This document shows positions 25,101 to 32,891 of a stretch of 34,352 bases of DNA, piece after piece. The notes beneath the pieces were generated by a model, which made no database searches, was not told the origin of the DNA, and worked only from the letters and a program-made list of their open reading frames with translations. Numbering within the stretch: position 1 is the stretch's first letter; each line of letters opens with the position of its first letter. The position numbers were made by a program, and so were the translations under genes. Origin of the DNA: Thermoplasmatota archaeon (GTDB lineage: Archaea; Thermoplasmatota; Penumbrarchaeia; Penumbrarchaeales; Penumbrarchaeaceae); NCBI GenBank assembly GCA_016928095.1, contig JAFGLL010000096.1, forward strand, positions 1-34,352. Reading direction: 5' to 3'.

Positions 25101-28100
25101 ATGCATACTGGATGGATGCAAGCACACCGTCGGCCGAAGGTCCAGCATAAAGACCCTCGACAGACCTTGCATAAGGGTCCGGCGTTGCAGGTGCATAGAT
25201 CGTGAGGGAAGACACATTGAAAGATGTAACAAACTCGGGAAAATCTATCCCAAAAAAAACCTTGTCGATGGGGGTTCCATCCTTTGGGCCTTCCAGAGAA
25301 TCTGCCATGACAGTCTCTCCGGCAACAGCCTTTATTCCAAAATAATTTTGAATGATATCGAAAAGGCCCATTGTCGTCCCGTCCGAAAAAATGATCTCAT
25401 CTTCCGAGGCTGTAAGGTCGGTCATGAAGTTATTTCCGATCACCATCAGGTTCTCGTGATGGTCTTCCGGAAGGTACTTTGCCTCTGGATAATTGCCATC
25501 GAGGTACTTCTTGATGGCCTCCAAATCCTTATCGGTGAAGGTCTCCCGGGATATGTCATCATCAAGACCCGAACCTCCGGTTATCCATATCACTGAATTG
25601 TACCTCTTCAGGTCAAAGATGGTAAGGCCGCTGTCATAACCCCAAACATCATCAATGAACGTGTTCGTAACCTCATGTTCATAGTAATCCTCTATCTCGA
25701 CCATTTCCAACGATACCAGCGTTTCAATGACGGCCAATGATGGCTCTCCTCCGATCATGGAATAACTTATTAAACGTTTGTCCTTAATGCTTTTTTCCAT
25801 ACCTGAAGGAAAATTATCATCGGACATATCGTCATCCACCACGAGGATGTTGTTCTTGGTTATGAACGATGTTATCGTCGATGTTGAATAGGATATATCG
25901 TTGTTATCCTCGCTGATCTCGGTTATGAGCGTGTAAGGATCCACCACTACCCTGAAGGTATAGGTTCCGACACCAACTGCAAGCCAAAGTTTGTAAATTT
26001 TGATCTCGGTGCCTCCGCCGGATAGTCCGTTGATGTCATAAGGATTATCATCCTCATCCTGCTCAATATCTGCTTCGGGGTAACCATCCGGATAGGGTAT
26101 GTCGGGTGTGATCGGGACCTCCATCCCGTCCGGTCCGGTGACATAAAAAACCACCGAGGAGCTTTCCATGTTGGGCCCGTTGTTCCTTATATATGCTTCG
26201 ATGAGGATCGTGTCCAGATATTTTGGTGGATTATCCTCATCTACAGGGTGCATCCAGCCGGATCCCTCCTCCCTGAGGACGTATAGGTTCATCCTTGTAA
26301 CTGCAAGATCGCGACCCACTTCCACCTCCCAGTCGAACCATTTCAGAACATTGGAGAAGAGGTCGATCTTCTCGTTAAGATATTTTATCTGAGTGACGTC
26401 CCAGGCCATGACAACGGATTTATACGAGGCTCCCAGCCTAACCGGGTCAGGAGTGCTGAAGGCCCGGACCGAGTTGAACATCGCGGTCTCCTTACCGGAT
26501 TCCTCCTGGTTGGTCAGGATCCCTATGGGTATCTCGAATATATCCTCAACGATCGTATCCCTTGGGGTGAAAAGGTCCATATCGGTGTTGTCCTCGGATG
26601 GATCGAGGAGGACGATATCGAAATCCCTGGGCAGCACACCATCCTGATGGTAGTTTATCAACGTCAACGAGGGGTCTTCTGGTCCGCTGGGGGGTATGTT
26701 CAACTTGTTCTTGTAGATGATGACGGAACTCCCGCTCTCCCTTTCGGAGGTTATCTCGATATCATATAAATGATCATATGAGAAGATCGATAGGGGGATC
26801 GTTACAAATGTTCCGGACGACCATTCTTCCCCTGAGGTCTCGGTCAGACCGGAATACGTGTCGCTGAATACGATCACTCCTCCCTGGTCGCTGATCACTA
26901 TCGAGGTCGTATCGCCGTCAAGAGGGTCTCCTTCCTCGTGCGAGATCATCAGGATATTTTGCGTGGTATCTATCCTGGCCATCAGATCCACGTAAATGTC
27001 CATGCTGTAGAACCTGGGTATCTCTTCGGAGGATGACACCTTGACATCCGTCCAAACCTTATGGATCCCAAGATATTTGTACAGAAGATCACTGGCATCC
27101 ATGCTCTGTGGATCGTTAGAAGTGATCAGCTGATTGGTTGTATACAGGCCTTCCTCCATCTGAAAATATTTCATGAGCCCGTCGAAGGGATCGGTCCCAA
27201 CGATCATCAGGTATCTGTTGGAATCCAGGTATTTGATCAGCTCCTGAACGTTCCCCCCTATGCCAGTCTCCGGATCATTGGGGGAGTTCGTCAATGGGTC
27301 CTTTTTATAACCGGTCACCCAGATCACGATATCATAATCCTCCATGGCAGGTGCGGCTATCTCTTCCTGATTGTAGCTGAATGCCGGAGCGTCGCGCGGG
27401 TCTCCCTCGTCAAAAACCTGCTGTGTGGTGTAGGTCTTGTCCACGGTAACACCTGCACCGATCAGCGATTCAAGGACAGCAGAGGTCATGTCCCCGTAGG
27501 ATTCTGTCAATGCCTCGTCATCATCGACCAGCAGGATCCTGGGAAGCACCTGTAGCTCTCTCAGGCCGATATTATCTCTCGGAACATCTCCGCTTGGCTT
27601 CTCACTTGTGATCGAATAGTGGTCTATCGCCTGTTCATCGCCCATTTCGTTGTAAGCATCGACAACGGCATAGACCCGCTGCTTTCCGCCGGGAACATCG
27701 ACCCTTGCTTCCAACGAAAAATAATAGAAAAGATAGGCTCCGGGAAGGAGTTCAAGATCCGTCCTGACGCATGTCGGGAACATCTCATCATTGCTCAGGG
27801 GCCCGGCGGATTGACTTACCTCGCTTCTCCATTTACCAGAGTAACCCTCCTTGTCCATTCTCCAATCATATACCTCGTTGTTGGCGTAGGAGATCGCAAC
27901 ATCTTCCCCCTCATGATACATTTTGGGTTCAAACGTTGTAACGATCATGGTCACCCCCATATCTTGAGTGATAGGTTCATCCCCGGAATTCTGGACGATC
28001 ACCGTAACTGTGATCTCTTCACCGCTGTTGGGAGCTTCGTCTGAGAAATAGATATCGTATATGCCCGGGTCCGGTCCGTGTATGATCACCGGCGTGAGCT

Positions 28101-29019
28101 CTTTGTCAACCCTGAACTTCCTTCCGATGTAATTGTTCCTGTAATTCAGTTCTCCTTCGAAAACGGGGATGACCTTGACGTTCAAAGTGTGGATCCCGAG
28201 AGATCGGGGTTCATCTTCAGATACATCCCATTTGAACTCGAAAACCATGTATTCACCGTTCTTGAGCTCTCCGTAGTCACCATAGTCCTCATCATGAGGT
28301 TGTTTGGAAGAACTATAATGTGTGTACTTTACATCCGTGAACTCAAGTGGATCATCGGAGTCGAATATCCTGAGATTGGATATTCGGTTGCCGGATTCTT
28401 CCGCGAAGTGTACGGTTTCCATGTCGGATCCGTAATTATCTACCTGGATGGAGATATAGAAAGGACCGTCCTCGAATATGGTGTCACCAGCCGTTGTTCC
28501 ATCGCTCTTAAGGATCTGTATCCGGGTCACTGCAAGGTCAGGAAGATCTCCTGTTACGAAAGATTTGGTCAGCTCATTGCTCAGGAGAACAATGGAGGTT
28601 CCTCCTTCCAACACGGATGTGACCGTTACCTTGAAAAGGTTCGGTATGTCAGGTCCGGAGATGTCTATCCTGACCTCTTCACCCGGACCCCATCCATTAT
28701 CACCCGACAGATCGTAATAGCTGCTTTTTATCTTGGGTCCAATGGAGGGGGCGCTGACGATGATCTGCGAGTTCATACCATCAAGGATGTCGCCACCCTT
28801 ATGAACGATCACCAGGTCATTCCCTTGAACGGTGGCCCAGAGGTCAACGTACAGGGCGTCCTCTCCCTCGTCGATATTGGCTGTCCACAGTGCAATACTT
28901 CCAGCAAGCATCACTGATATGCCTAGTAAAAGGATCGTCCCTATGGCCTCGGAAACACCAAGGATACGTTTAAAAGATGGATCACCAGGGCCTTTCTTAA
29001 TATGAGCAGAGCTCCGCAT
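22171..29019 (-). CDS. Giant pilin-anchored surface protein 2, tandem paralogue
   Basis: The 2282-aa product has the same order as its downstream neighbour. The pilin signal is 'ILGVSEAIGTILLLG' with a head to about 150. CARDB-like domains lie near 153, 316, 903 and 1360, and VDDD-type GATase-like domains at 491-610 and 1055-1153. VWA is at about 1563-1800 with DTSVS, 'TPLWD' and 'LTAGDD' (third MIDAS motif less standard). Jelly-roll modules lie at 1853-1986 and 2010-2183, and a C-terminal membrane helix at 2256-2276. It differs by an extra segment at about 675-800 that resembles a second pilin head. It is the first gene of the operon, with TATA box GGTTATATAGC and Shine-Dalgarno GGGAG 8 nt before ATG. 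The next gene starts 13 nt after its stop. Confidence 0.8.
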   Translation of the reverse strand: MRSSAHIKKGPGDPSFKRILGVSEAIGTILLLGISVMLAGSIALWTANIDEGEDALYVDLWATVQGNDLVIVHKGGDILDGMNSQIIVSAPSIGPKIKSSYYDLSGDNGWGPGEEVRIDISGPDIPNLFKVTVTSVLEGGTSIVLLSNELTKSFVTGDLPDLAVTRIQILKSDGTTAGDTIFEDGPFYISIQVDNYGSDMETVHFAEESGNRISNLRIFDSDDPLEFTDVKYTHYSSSKQPHDEDYGDYGELKNGEYMVFEFKWDVSEDEPRSLGIHTLNVKVIPVFEGELNYRNNYIGRKFRVDKELTPVIIHGPDPGIYDIYFSDEAPNSGEEITVTVIVQNSGDEPITQDMGVTMIVTTFEPKMYHEGEDVAISYANNEVYDWRMDKEGYSGKWRSEVSQSAGPLSNDEMFPTCVRTDLELLPGAYLFYYFSLEARVDVPGGKQRVYAVVDAYNEMGDEQAIDHYSITSEKPSGDVPRDNIGLRELQVLPRILLVDDDEALTESYGDMTSAVLESLIGAGVTVDKTYTTQQVFDEGDPRDAPAFSYNQEEIAAPAMEDYDIVIWVTGYKKDPLTNSPNDPETGIGGNVQELIKYLDSNRYLMIVGTDPFDGLMKYFQMEEGLYTTNQLITSNDPQSMDASDLLYKYLGIHKVWTDVKVSSSEEIPRFYSMDIYVDLMARIDTTQNILMISHEEGDPLDGDTTSIVISDQGGVIVFSDTYSGLTETSGEEWSSGTFVTIPLSIFSYDHLYDIEITSERESGSSVIIYKNKLNIPPSGPEDPSLTLINYHQDGVLPRDFDIVLLDPSEDNTDMDLFTPRDTIVEDIFEIPIGILTNQEESGKETAMFNSVRAFSTPDPVRLGASYKSVVMAWDVTQIKYLNEKIDLFSNVLKWFDWEVEVGRDLAVTRMNLYVLREEGSGWMHPVDEDNPPKYLDTILIEAYIRNNGPNMESSSVVFYVTGPDGMEVPITPDIPYPDGYPEADIEQDEDDNPYDINGLSGGGTEIKIYKLWLAVGVGTYTFRVVVDPYTLITEISEDNNDISYSTSTITSFITKNNILVVDDDMSDDNFPSGMEKSIKDKRLISYSMIGGEPSLAVIETLVSLEMVEIEDYYEHEVTNTFIDDVWGYDSGLTIFDLKRYNSVIWITGGSGLDDDISRETFTDKDLEAIKKYLDGNYPEAKYLPEDHHENLMVIGNNFMTDLTASEDEIIFSDGTTMGLFDIIQNYFGIKAVAGETVMADSLEGPKDGTPIDKVFFGIDFPEFVTSFNVSSLTIYAPATPDPYARSVEGLYAGPSADGVLASIQYAYDDTDITPDDVLDDKNFRVVLHSWELTRSSWTSDETPLMELLYLPLHWFETPEDEPELVGRSCDIGLERESTEVESNILTPVIGNSYVIHTRVANIGGASGGGTVRFTDGNTLFQSENIYLNPDTTTTIEAIWKPLYAGERTITIWIDKYNDALEVFDVLNNVPSMVIEVYFFWDDMESGDGNWDHDSTIQMINGEGTLDYMAEPTYTNIEDEWSSMNGFHVNTEVENTVVQGEFYSSPNSFYMYEPNLAGTTRKDIDLVMMLDTSVSMSGNPIADMKIAAKNIVDLLAPDDRLAIFTFNTDSSNPDPMVRQTFTYMTDPNRASTMDLIDSLTATGFTPLWDSIGATISYAEENKRAGEVYIAAITLTAGDDIGSNGREDGSDDYCPGSEPGTTYLDHTWGVDTGSKWGDSDTTYVDQDTNSGHDIWRVGGDSVPLTGAWLDLNDHTRTGLIHAPIPVFTVGLGIDPHEEDPESPGIGLYYPFTSEYDLWQIAETSGAQYHYAPDSSSLDTIFRDIFLHVEAEAEASTRGEEPTRAAGPWTDGNEIPGDKWMETNTIDLTYADSAWMTFKNKYNMKVGANGGVIQVGTYNGIQWVWEYIQPDQPYTGNFLVDAWGTVGLKDGLGGDMRWCYNGMSGGGTLGWDHVSVNLDGYTGNEIRVRFLYKYLDGGTGYGWMIDDMSIKISTDDENTNKGSSTDGWRLQVGSIITGTTYSGTHAWWVGDVNVGGDLMSGVDNSLYTRQIDLTNARTAILEARFRFNIDTGSGRPPDGFRVEVSTDNKQTWVPLNLGVRAAWGVSGTGDDNEDGIIDSKSYTGLDLEGKGKNWVHSSTLTRLNTDLAAFIGNVINIRFRLVTNTDLTHYADNTKDMGIYIDDVFICGTSLSSTRGGTDVDTSGDIQEEGDPAVPDMFREFVDPKNDGKPYTSGTDDILTGDDLDAPECRTDVEGRNDAIPWILSSLLIAAPMAFLAVSRRRGIP
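26620..26995 (-). repeat. Internal repeat of the pilin-head domain inside giant protein 2
   Basis: This region encodes 'VDLMARIDTTQNILMISHEE' and 'GDPLDGDTTSIVISDQGG'. They parallel 'VDLWATVQGNDLVIVHKGGD' and 'ILDGMNSQIIVSAPS' at the N-terminus of the same protein. The following strands ('LYDIEITSE...VIIYKNKLN') parallel 'LFKVTVTSV...IVLLSNELT'. Giant protein 1 has no equivalent at this point. The match is at protein level only. Confidence 0.6.
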
Positions 29020-29054
29020 AACTATATCTCCCTTGGACTTTGAGCCTGGAAAAT

Positions 29055-29065
29055 GCTATATAACC
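29055..29065 (-). promoter_or_regulatory. TATA box of the giant-protein operon
   Basis: GGTTATATAGC on the minus strand is centred about 41 nt before the ATG at 29019. GGGAGAT at 29026-29032 serves as ribosome binding site. Confidence 0.6.
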
Positions 29066-29070
29066 CCTTC

Positions 29071-29084
29071 CGGGTAATAACCCG
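29071..29084. promoter_or_regulatory. Inverted repeat just upstream of the giant-operon TATA box
   Basis: CGGGT-AATA-ACCCG has 5-nt arms and abuts the TATA/BRE region on its upstream side. It lies within 50 nt of the end of the J-protein gene. It could be an operator for the giant operon or part of the J-gene 3' end. Confidence 0.35.
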
Positions 29085-29129
29085 AATATTACCATTTACC
29101 GTGTTATCAAGACACCAAGGAGTACGATC

Positions 29130-31208
29130 TCAATTCCAATCTTCTGCCTCATCGTTCAGGTCCATTGAGAACTCCATATCCCCCATGTAGGCATCGTAAT
29201 CGGCCCTGAAGACCGGGTCCAGAAGGACCTCCTTTGCCTTGTTGACACGGACCATCTCCTCCGCTGCCTCATGAGGATCTATCTCCTTGTGATGCGCCAC
29301 CCTGTCCGGGTGGAAATAGGCTGCGAGCTGCCTGTACTTCTTCTTGACCTCGGCGTCCGTAGCAGTGGGTTCCAGGCCCAGGACCTCGTAGAGGTTGTAA
29401 TCAAAATCGAACTTGCCATCGTCGTAATCTATCCTGGCGTCGTTCTCGGATGCACTGTGCTTGGCGGCGACATCCTCGTACAGCTCCCTTATCTTCCTGG
29501 CCATCTCCTCCGCCTGGGATGCGGACATGGTCTGGTCCTCGTTTATCACGAAATCGTCAGCCCTTCTCAGTTTCTTGGAAAGCATTATGATAACGAAAAC
29601 CAAAATAACGATGATCATTGCCACCAGCAACGGAATGGCGATGGTCAGGAAGGTGGTGCTCGTAACAAGGTCGATGAACTTATTGTCATTCTCGTTGACC
29701 GGAACGTCACGTACCGTGAAGCTGAATGTCACCTCGTCCTCCTCGTCACCGTCCGATACCGACATCCTGACCGAATGCACTCCACTGGTCAGGGTGAACA
29801 GCGTCTTGTTGAACAACTCACTGGTGGAATATGGTTGGATGTCATCGTCGATATACCATTCGAAGTCCATCTTTGAAAGGGGATCGTCGGGGTCGACCAC
29901 CCAATCGGTCCCGGATATCAGAATGCTCTGGTTCTTGAAGAACTCCCTTCCGTCCACTATGGTCGGGACAAAGGCCCGGGGGCCCTGGTTGATATCCACC
30001 GGGAACACGCGTGAGATGTTCTCGTTCCCGAGTACGTCGGAGGCCCTGAACTGAAGGGATGTGTTCCCCTTTCCTTCTACACCGACCGCGGTGCCTCGGA
30101 CAACTATCACCCTGTCGTCCCCCACATCCATGACATCGAGCCAATCGTTCCAAGTACCGTTCTTGAAAACCCTGTACATCACGGAGGAACTGTCAACGAA
30201 GAGCTTGTTCTTGGGTCTCTCAGTGACCGTTATCTCCCATTCGAACTCCTCATCGGTCTCCTTGGTGGCTGGATATCTCAAGGTTATGTCGGGAGAAAGG
30301 CCGTCTATCCCTATACTGAACTCCCATTGGGTCACCTTGACCTTCCAGTCCTCGGGCATCCCGGGTATGTCCATCATCAGGTGGATGCTGTCATCAGCAA
30401 GATCAGGTACCTGCAGGTCGGAGGCGAACCCTCTCTCATCCAGGGTCATATTCCATGTGGACATGCCATCGGTAAGTATCACATCGATACCCGGAAGCAG
30501 GGGTGAATAGACCGAAAGGTATTCGGTCAGATGCCAGTAACGGAACTTTATTCCACTAACCGATATGGTCGAGTTCGACCGGACCTGATCACCCTCCTCA
30601 ACCTGCTCCCCTTTCCCGTTCTCAACGATGATGCCGTAAGGCTCAAGTGTCCCGTGTACGATGATCTTGAGCTCGGAAACGGCGTCCACATCCTGCGTGG
30701 TGGAGTTCATGGATAGCGTGGGAAGCAGGGTGAACTGTCTATCATAGCTCCAATCCATGTGGAAGAAGGCCTTGAAGAAGAAGGTTGTGTTGACGTCATC
30801 GTAGGAAAAACCCACTCCGCTGATGTCCATCTGTCCGACCAGAAACTCCTGGGTGATCCCTGTCGTTACCATGTCCCAATGGAACAAGGTCTGAGATGAG
30901 GCACCTACCTTTATCCTTACCCCGAGGGAATCCAGGGAAGTGGAGTTGACATCATGGAAGATGAAGGATATGTTGTAATCCCTGTGCCCGGCCAGACAAA
31001 TATTGTTATCTGAACCTACACCATCGACAATTCCTGAATAGAGGACGGGAGAGCGGGTGGAGGAAGCCTCTCCCTGTATTGGTGCCTGGACAAGGAGACA
31101 TAGAGATAGAATGGACAGTATGATGTATCTATAGATGGATCTCGTCATGGGATTCCCTGCTATCATAGATGGGGGGCGCTCGCCAACACCTTGCATCCTT
31201 GCGTTCAC
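29130..31208 (-). CDS. Single-pass membrane protein with exported Ig/PKD-like part and cytosolic J-domain
   Basis: From the ORF start, a signal peptide lies at about 24-48 ('YRYIILSILSLCLLVQAPIQGEA'). An exported beta-rich region of some 460 residues follows, with PKD-like features at about 416-503 ('DPDDPLSKMDFEWYIDD', 'SGVHSVRMSVSDGDEED'), then a membrane helix at 518-543. The cytosolic tail carries a J-domain at about 604-680 with 'YEVLGLEPTATDAEVKKKYRQLA', intact HPD in 'YFHPDRV', and 'ADYDAY'. It should recruit DnaK/Hsp70 at the inner face of the membrane. The start could be GTG 31208 (near a leaderless position from the TATA at about 31231) or ATG 31148 directly before the signal peptide. 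A J-domain on an extracellular receptor-like protein is unusual. Confidence 0.8.
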   Translation of the reverse strand: MNARMQGVGERPPSMIAGNPMTRSIYRYIILSILSLCLLVQAPIQGEASSTRSPVLYSGIVDGVGSDNNICLAGHRDYNISFIFHDVNSTSLDSLGVRIKVGASSQTLFHWDMVTTGITQEFLVGQMDISGVGFSYDDVNTTFFFKAFFHMDWSYDRQFTLLPTLSMNSTTQDVDAVSELKIIVHGTLEPYGIIVENGKGEQVEEGDQVRSNSTISVSGIKFRYWHLTEYLSVYSPLLPGIDVILTDGMSTWNMTLDERGFASDLQVPDLADDSIHLMMDIPGMPEDWKVKVTQWEFSIGIDGLSPDITLRYPATKETDEEFEWEITVTERPKNKLFVDSSSVMYRVFKNGTWNDWLDVMDVGDDRVIVVRGTAVGVEGKGNTSLQFRASDVLGNENISRVFPVDINQGPRAFVPTIVDGREFFKNQSILISGTDWVVDPDDPLSKMDFEWYIDDDIQPYSTSELFNKTLFTLTSGVHSVRMSVSDGDEEDEVTFSFTVRDVPVNENDNKFIDLVTSTTFLTIAIPLLVAMIIVILVFVIIMLSKKLRRADDFVINEDQTMSASQAEEMARKIRELYEDVAAKHSASENDARIDYDDGKFDFDYNLYEVLGLEPTATDAEVKKKYRQLAAYFHPDRVAHHKEIDPHEAAEEMVRVNKAKEVLLDPVFRADYDAYMGDMEFSMDLNDEAEDWN

Positions 31209-31228
31209 TTGCGTCGGGAACTCCTGAT

Positions 31229-31243
31229 TAGCTTAATAAGTTT
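31229..31243 (-). promoter_or_regulatory. TATA-like box of the J-protein gene
   Basis: AAACTTATTAAGC on the minus strand lies about 25-30 nt upstream of the GTG at 31208. It resembles the gmd promoter motif CTTATTAAG. Confidence 0.4.
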
Positions 31244-31329
31244 ATGTAATCTGCGGTTGCAGGGAACAAGACCCCGTGAACCGTCGTTGACCGGTAAATG
31301 ATGCGAACAAAACGTATTAATCAAAGTCT

Positions 31330-31339
31330 ATCATATAGG
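31330..31339 (+). promoter_or_regulatory. TATA-like box of the coiled-coil operon
   Basis: ATCATATAGG lies about 55-63 nt before the ATG at 31393. This would leave a leader of about 30 nt containing GGTG 9 nt before the start. ACGTATTAATC (about 31311) is an alternative. Confidence 0.35.
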
Positions 31340-31392
31340 TTTCGACCCAGGTCTGAACAACAGGCAGGTTTCCCCGAGACGGTGTATTATCC

Positions 31393-32871
31393 ATGGACGA
31401 TGTGATAGAGACGAAGACCATATTCACTTGCCCGCATTGTTCTGGCAAGTTCAAGGTCGTTATGATGGGTAAACCAAAAGCTTACAAGTGTCCCACATGC
31501 AAGGGAACGGTCACGGTGTTCACCGACAGAACGGTCCAACCTGGCGATCTCACGGTATCAAAGGAGGTCCATGGTCCCAGGCTGGCCCATCAAACCCCTG
31601 AAAGTACATCCAAGTTACCTTTCAGCGAGATGCCTGTCGATGACACTTCCCAACAGAACGAGGAGGAGCGTAGGCTCTTCTCGGAGATAATGGAACAGGT
31701 CAAGGAGATCAGGGCGAAACAGGTCATGGCCGGAATGGAAGGGACCAGGGAGGATGTTCAGAGCCTTAAAGAGGAGATAGTGCAGCTGAGGAACAGGATC
31801 TCAACTCTCCAGGAGGAACTCAGGAAAGCACGGTTCCAGTCTTCAAAGGATGTAGCATCGGCCCCGAACGAGAACCTCGAAAACCTGATCTCACAGCTGA
31901 AGACAAGGATACTATCCCAGGCTGACATCATATCGAACCTCCAGAAAGAAAAAGAGAAATTGGAACTTGATTGGGCGGAGATGGCATCCACAAGGAACAA
32001 GGACGAGGAGATCTCGCAAATGGAAGATCTTCGGACCATGCTGGAGCAAAGGGAGGTAGAGATCAACGAGAGGGAACTTGTCCTTGACACCCGTGAAGCC
32101 GCCCTGAATGAACAGGAAAAGAATAACGAGAAGGACCGGGAAGCAGGAGGGGAGTTCAAGAGAGAGCTTGATATGTACCAGGTCAAGCTGGAGGAGAGAG
32201 CTGTCGCCCTTTCCAACGAGAAAGAGGACCTGGAAAGGATAAAGCTGGAATATGCACACGTCCATGACCTGGCAGAGGATCTGAAGACCAAGGAAAGGGA
32301 ACTGGACGAAAGGGAGGAGAGCCTGCACGATATGGAAAAGGACCTGATGGTAGCCCATGGAAACCAGAAGCAGACAGAGATGATGTTGGGAGCGATCAAG
32401 GAAAAGGAAAAGGTCCTCACCATCAGAGAAAAGGGGCTTGACGAGAGGGAAGAGGCACTTGTAAGGTCCAATCATGATCTCAACGAGCTGAAAAGGTCGC
32501 TAGCGGCTAAACAGGTGGAAATGGACCTCAGGGAGAAGGGACTTCGTCCGGTAGAAGGGGACCTGCAGAAAAGGGAAGAGGAGCTTCGGTCCGCTTCCCT
32601 GAAATGGAAGAACTTCGCAAGGCAGCTGAAGGACTACAAGGAGGAGCTCGCAAGAGCCTCCGAGGAACTGGGTTCAAGGGAAAAGGACCTATTGGAACGG
32701 GAAGATAAGGTAAGCTTTGCCTGGGAGAGATTGAAAACGCTAAAGGATATGATGGCACAGAGGATGAAAGCCGATGGCGATAAGGATATGGGGGGGCCTT
32801 CTCTAAAAGAAGGCAGGAAAAGGGGTGGAGATCAAGCTGCCGGTCAAGTGGGATCGGGGGAACCTGTTTGA
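31393..32871 (+). CDS. Zinc-ribbon protein with long coiled coil
   Basis: The 492-aa product starts with a zinc ribbon: C13/C16 in 'FTCPHCSGKF' and C33/C36 in 'YKCPTCKG'. A flexible linker (about 45-85) follows, then a nearly continuous coiled coil (about 86-460) with heptad-like motifs such as 'LREREVEINERELVLDTREAALN' style repeats ('KERELDEREESLHD', 'REKGLDEREEALVR', 'REEELRSASLKW'). The tail is basic (KEGRKRGGDQAAGQ). There is no signal peptide, so it is cytosolic. It may act as a scaffold or length-determining rod. It is divergent from the J-domain gene and followed 20 nt later by another coiled-coil gene. Resemblance to SMC or CAP-H ATPases is only compositional; no nucleotide motifs are present. 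Confidence 0.75.
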   Translation: MDDVIETKTIFTCPHCSGKFKVVMMGKPKAYKCPTCKGTVTVFTDRTVQPGDLTVSKEVHGPRLAHQTPESTSKLPFSEMPVDDTSQQNEEERRLFSEIMEQVKEIRAKQVMAGMEGTREDVQSLKEEIVQLRNRISTLQEELRKARFQSSKDVASAPNENLENLISQLKTRILSQADIISNLQKEKEKLELDWAEMASTRNKDEEISQMEDLRTMLEQREVEINERELVLDTREAALNEQEKNNEKDREAGGEFKRELDMYQVKLEERAVALSNEKEDLERIKLEYAHVHDLAEDLKTKERELDEREESLHDMEKDLMVAHGNQKQTEMMLGAIKEKEKVLTIREKGLDEREEALVRSNHDLNELKRSLAAKQVEMDLREKGLRPVEGDLQKREEELRSASLKWKNFARQLKDYKEELARASEELGSREKDLLEREDKVSFAWERLKTLKDMMAQRMKADGDKDMGGPSLKEGRKRGGDQAAGQVGSGEPV

Positions 32872-32891
32872 AATGACAGGGAGGGATCCAG

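Noticed and set aside
31758-32475. Two long minus-strand ORFs (237 and 187 aa)
   Set aside because: They are antisense to the zinc-ribbon coiled-coil gene, with Ser/Leu-rich composition typical of coiled-coil shadows.
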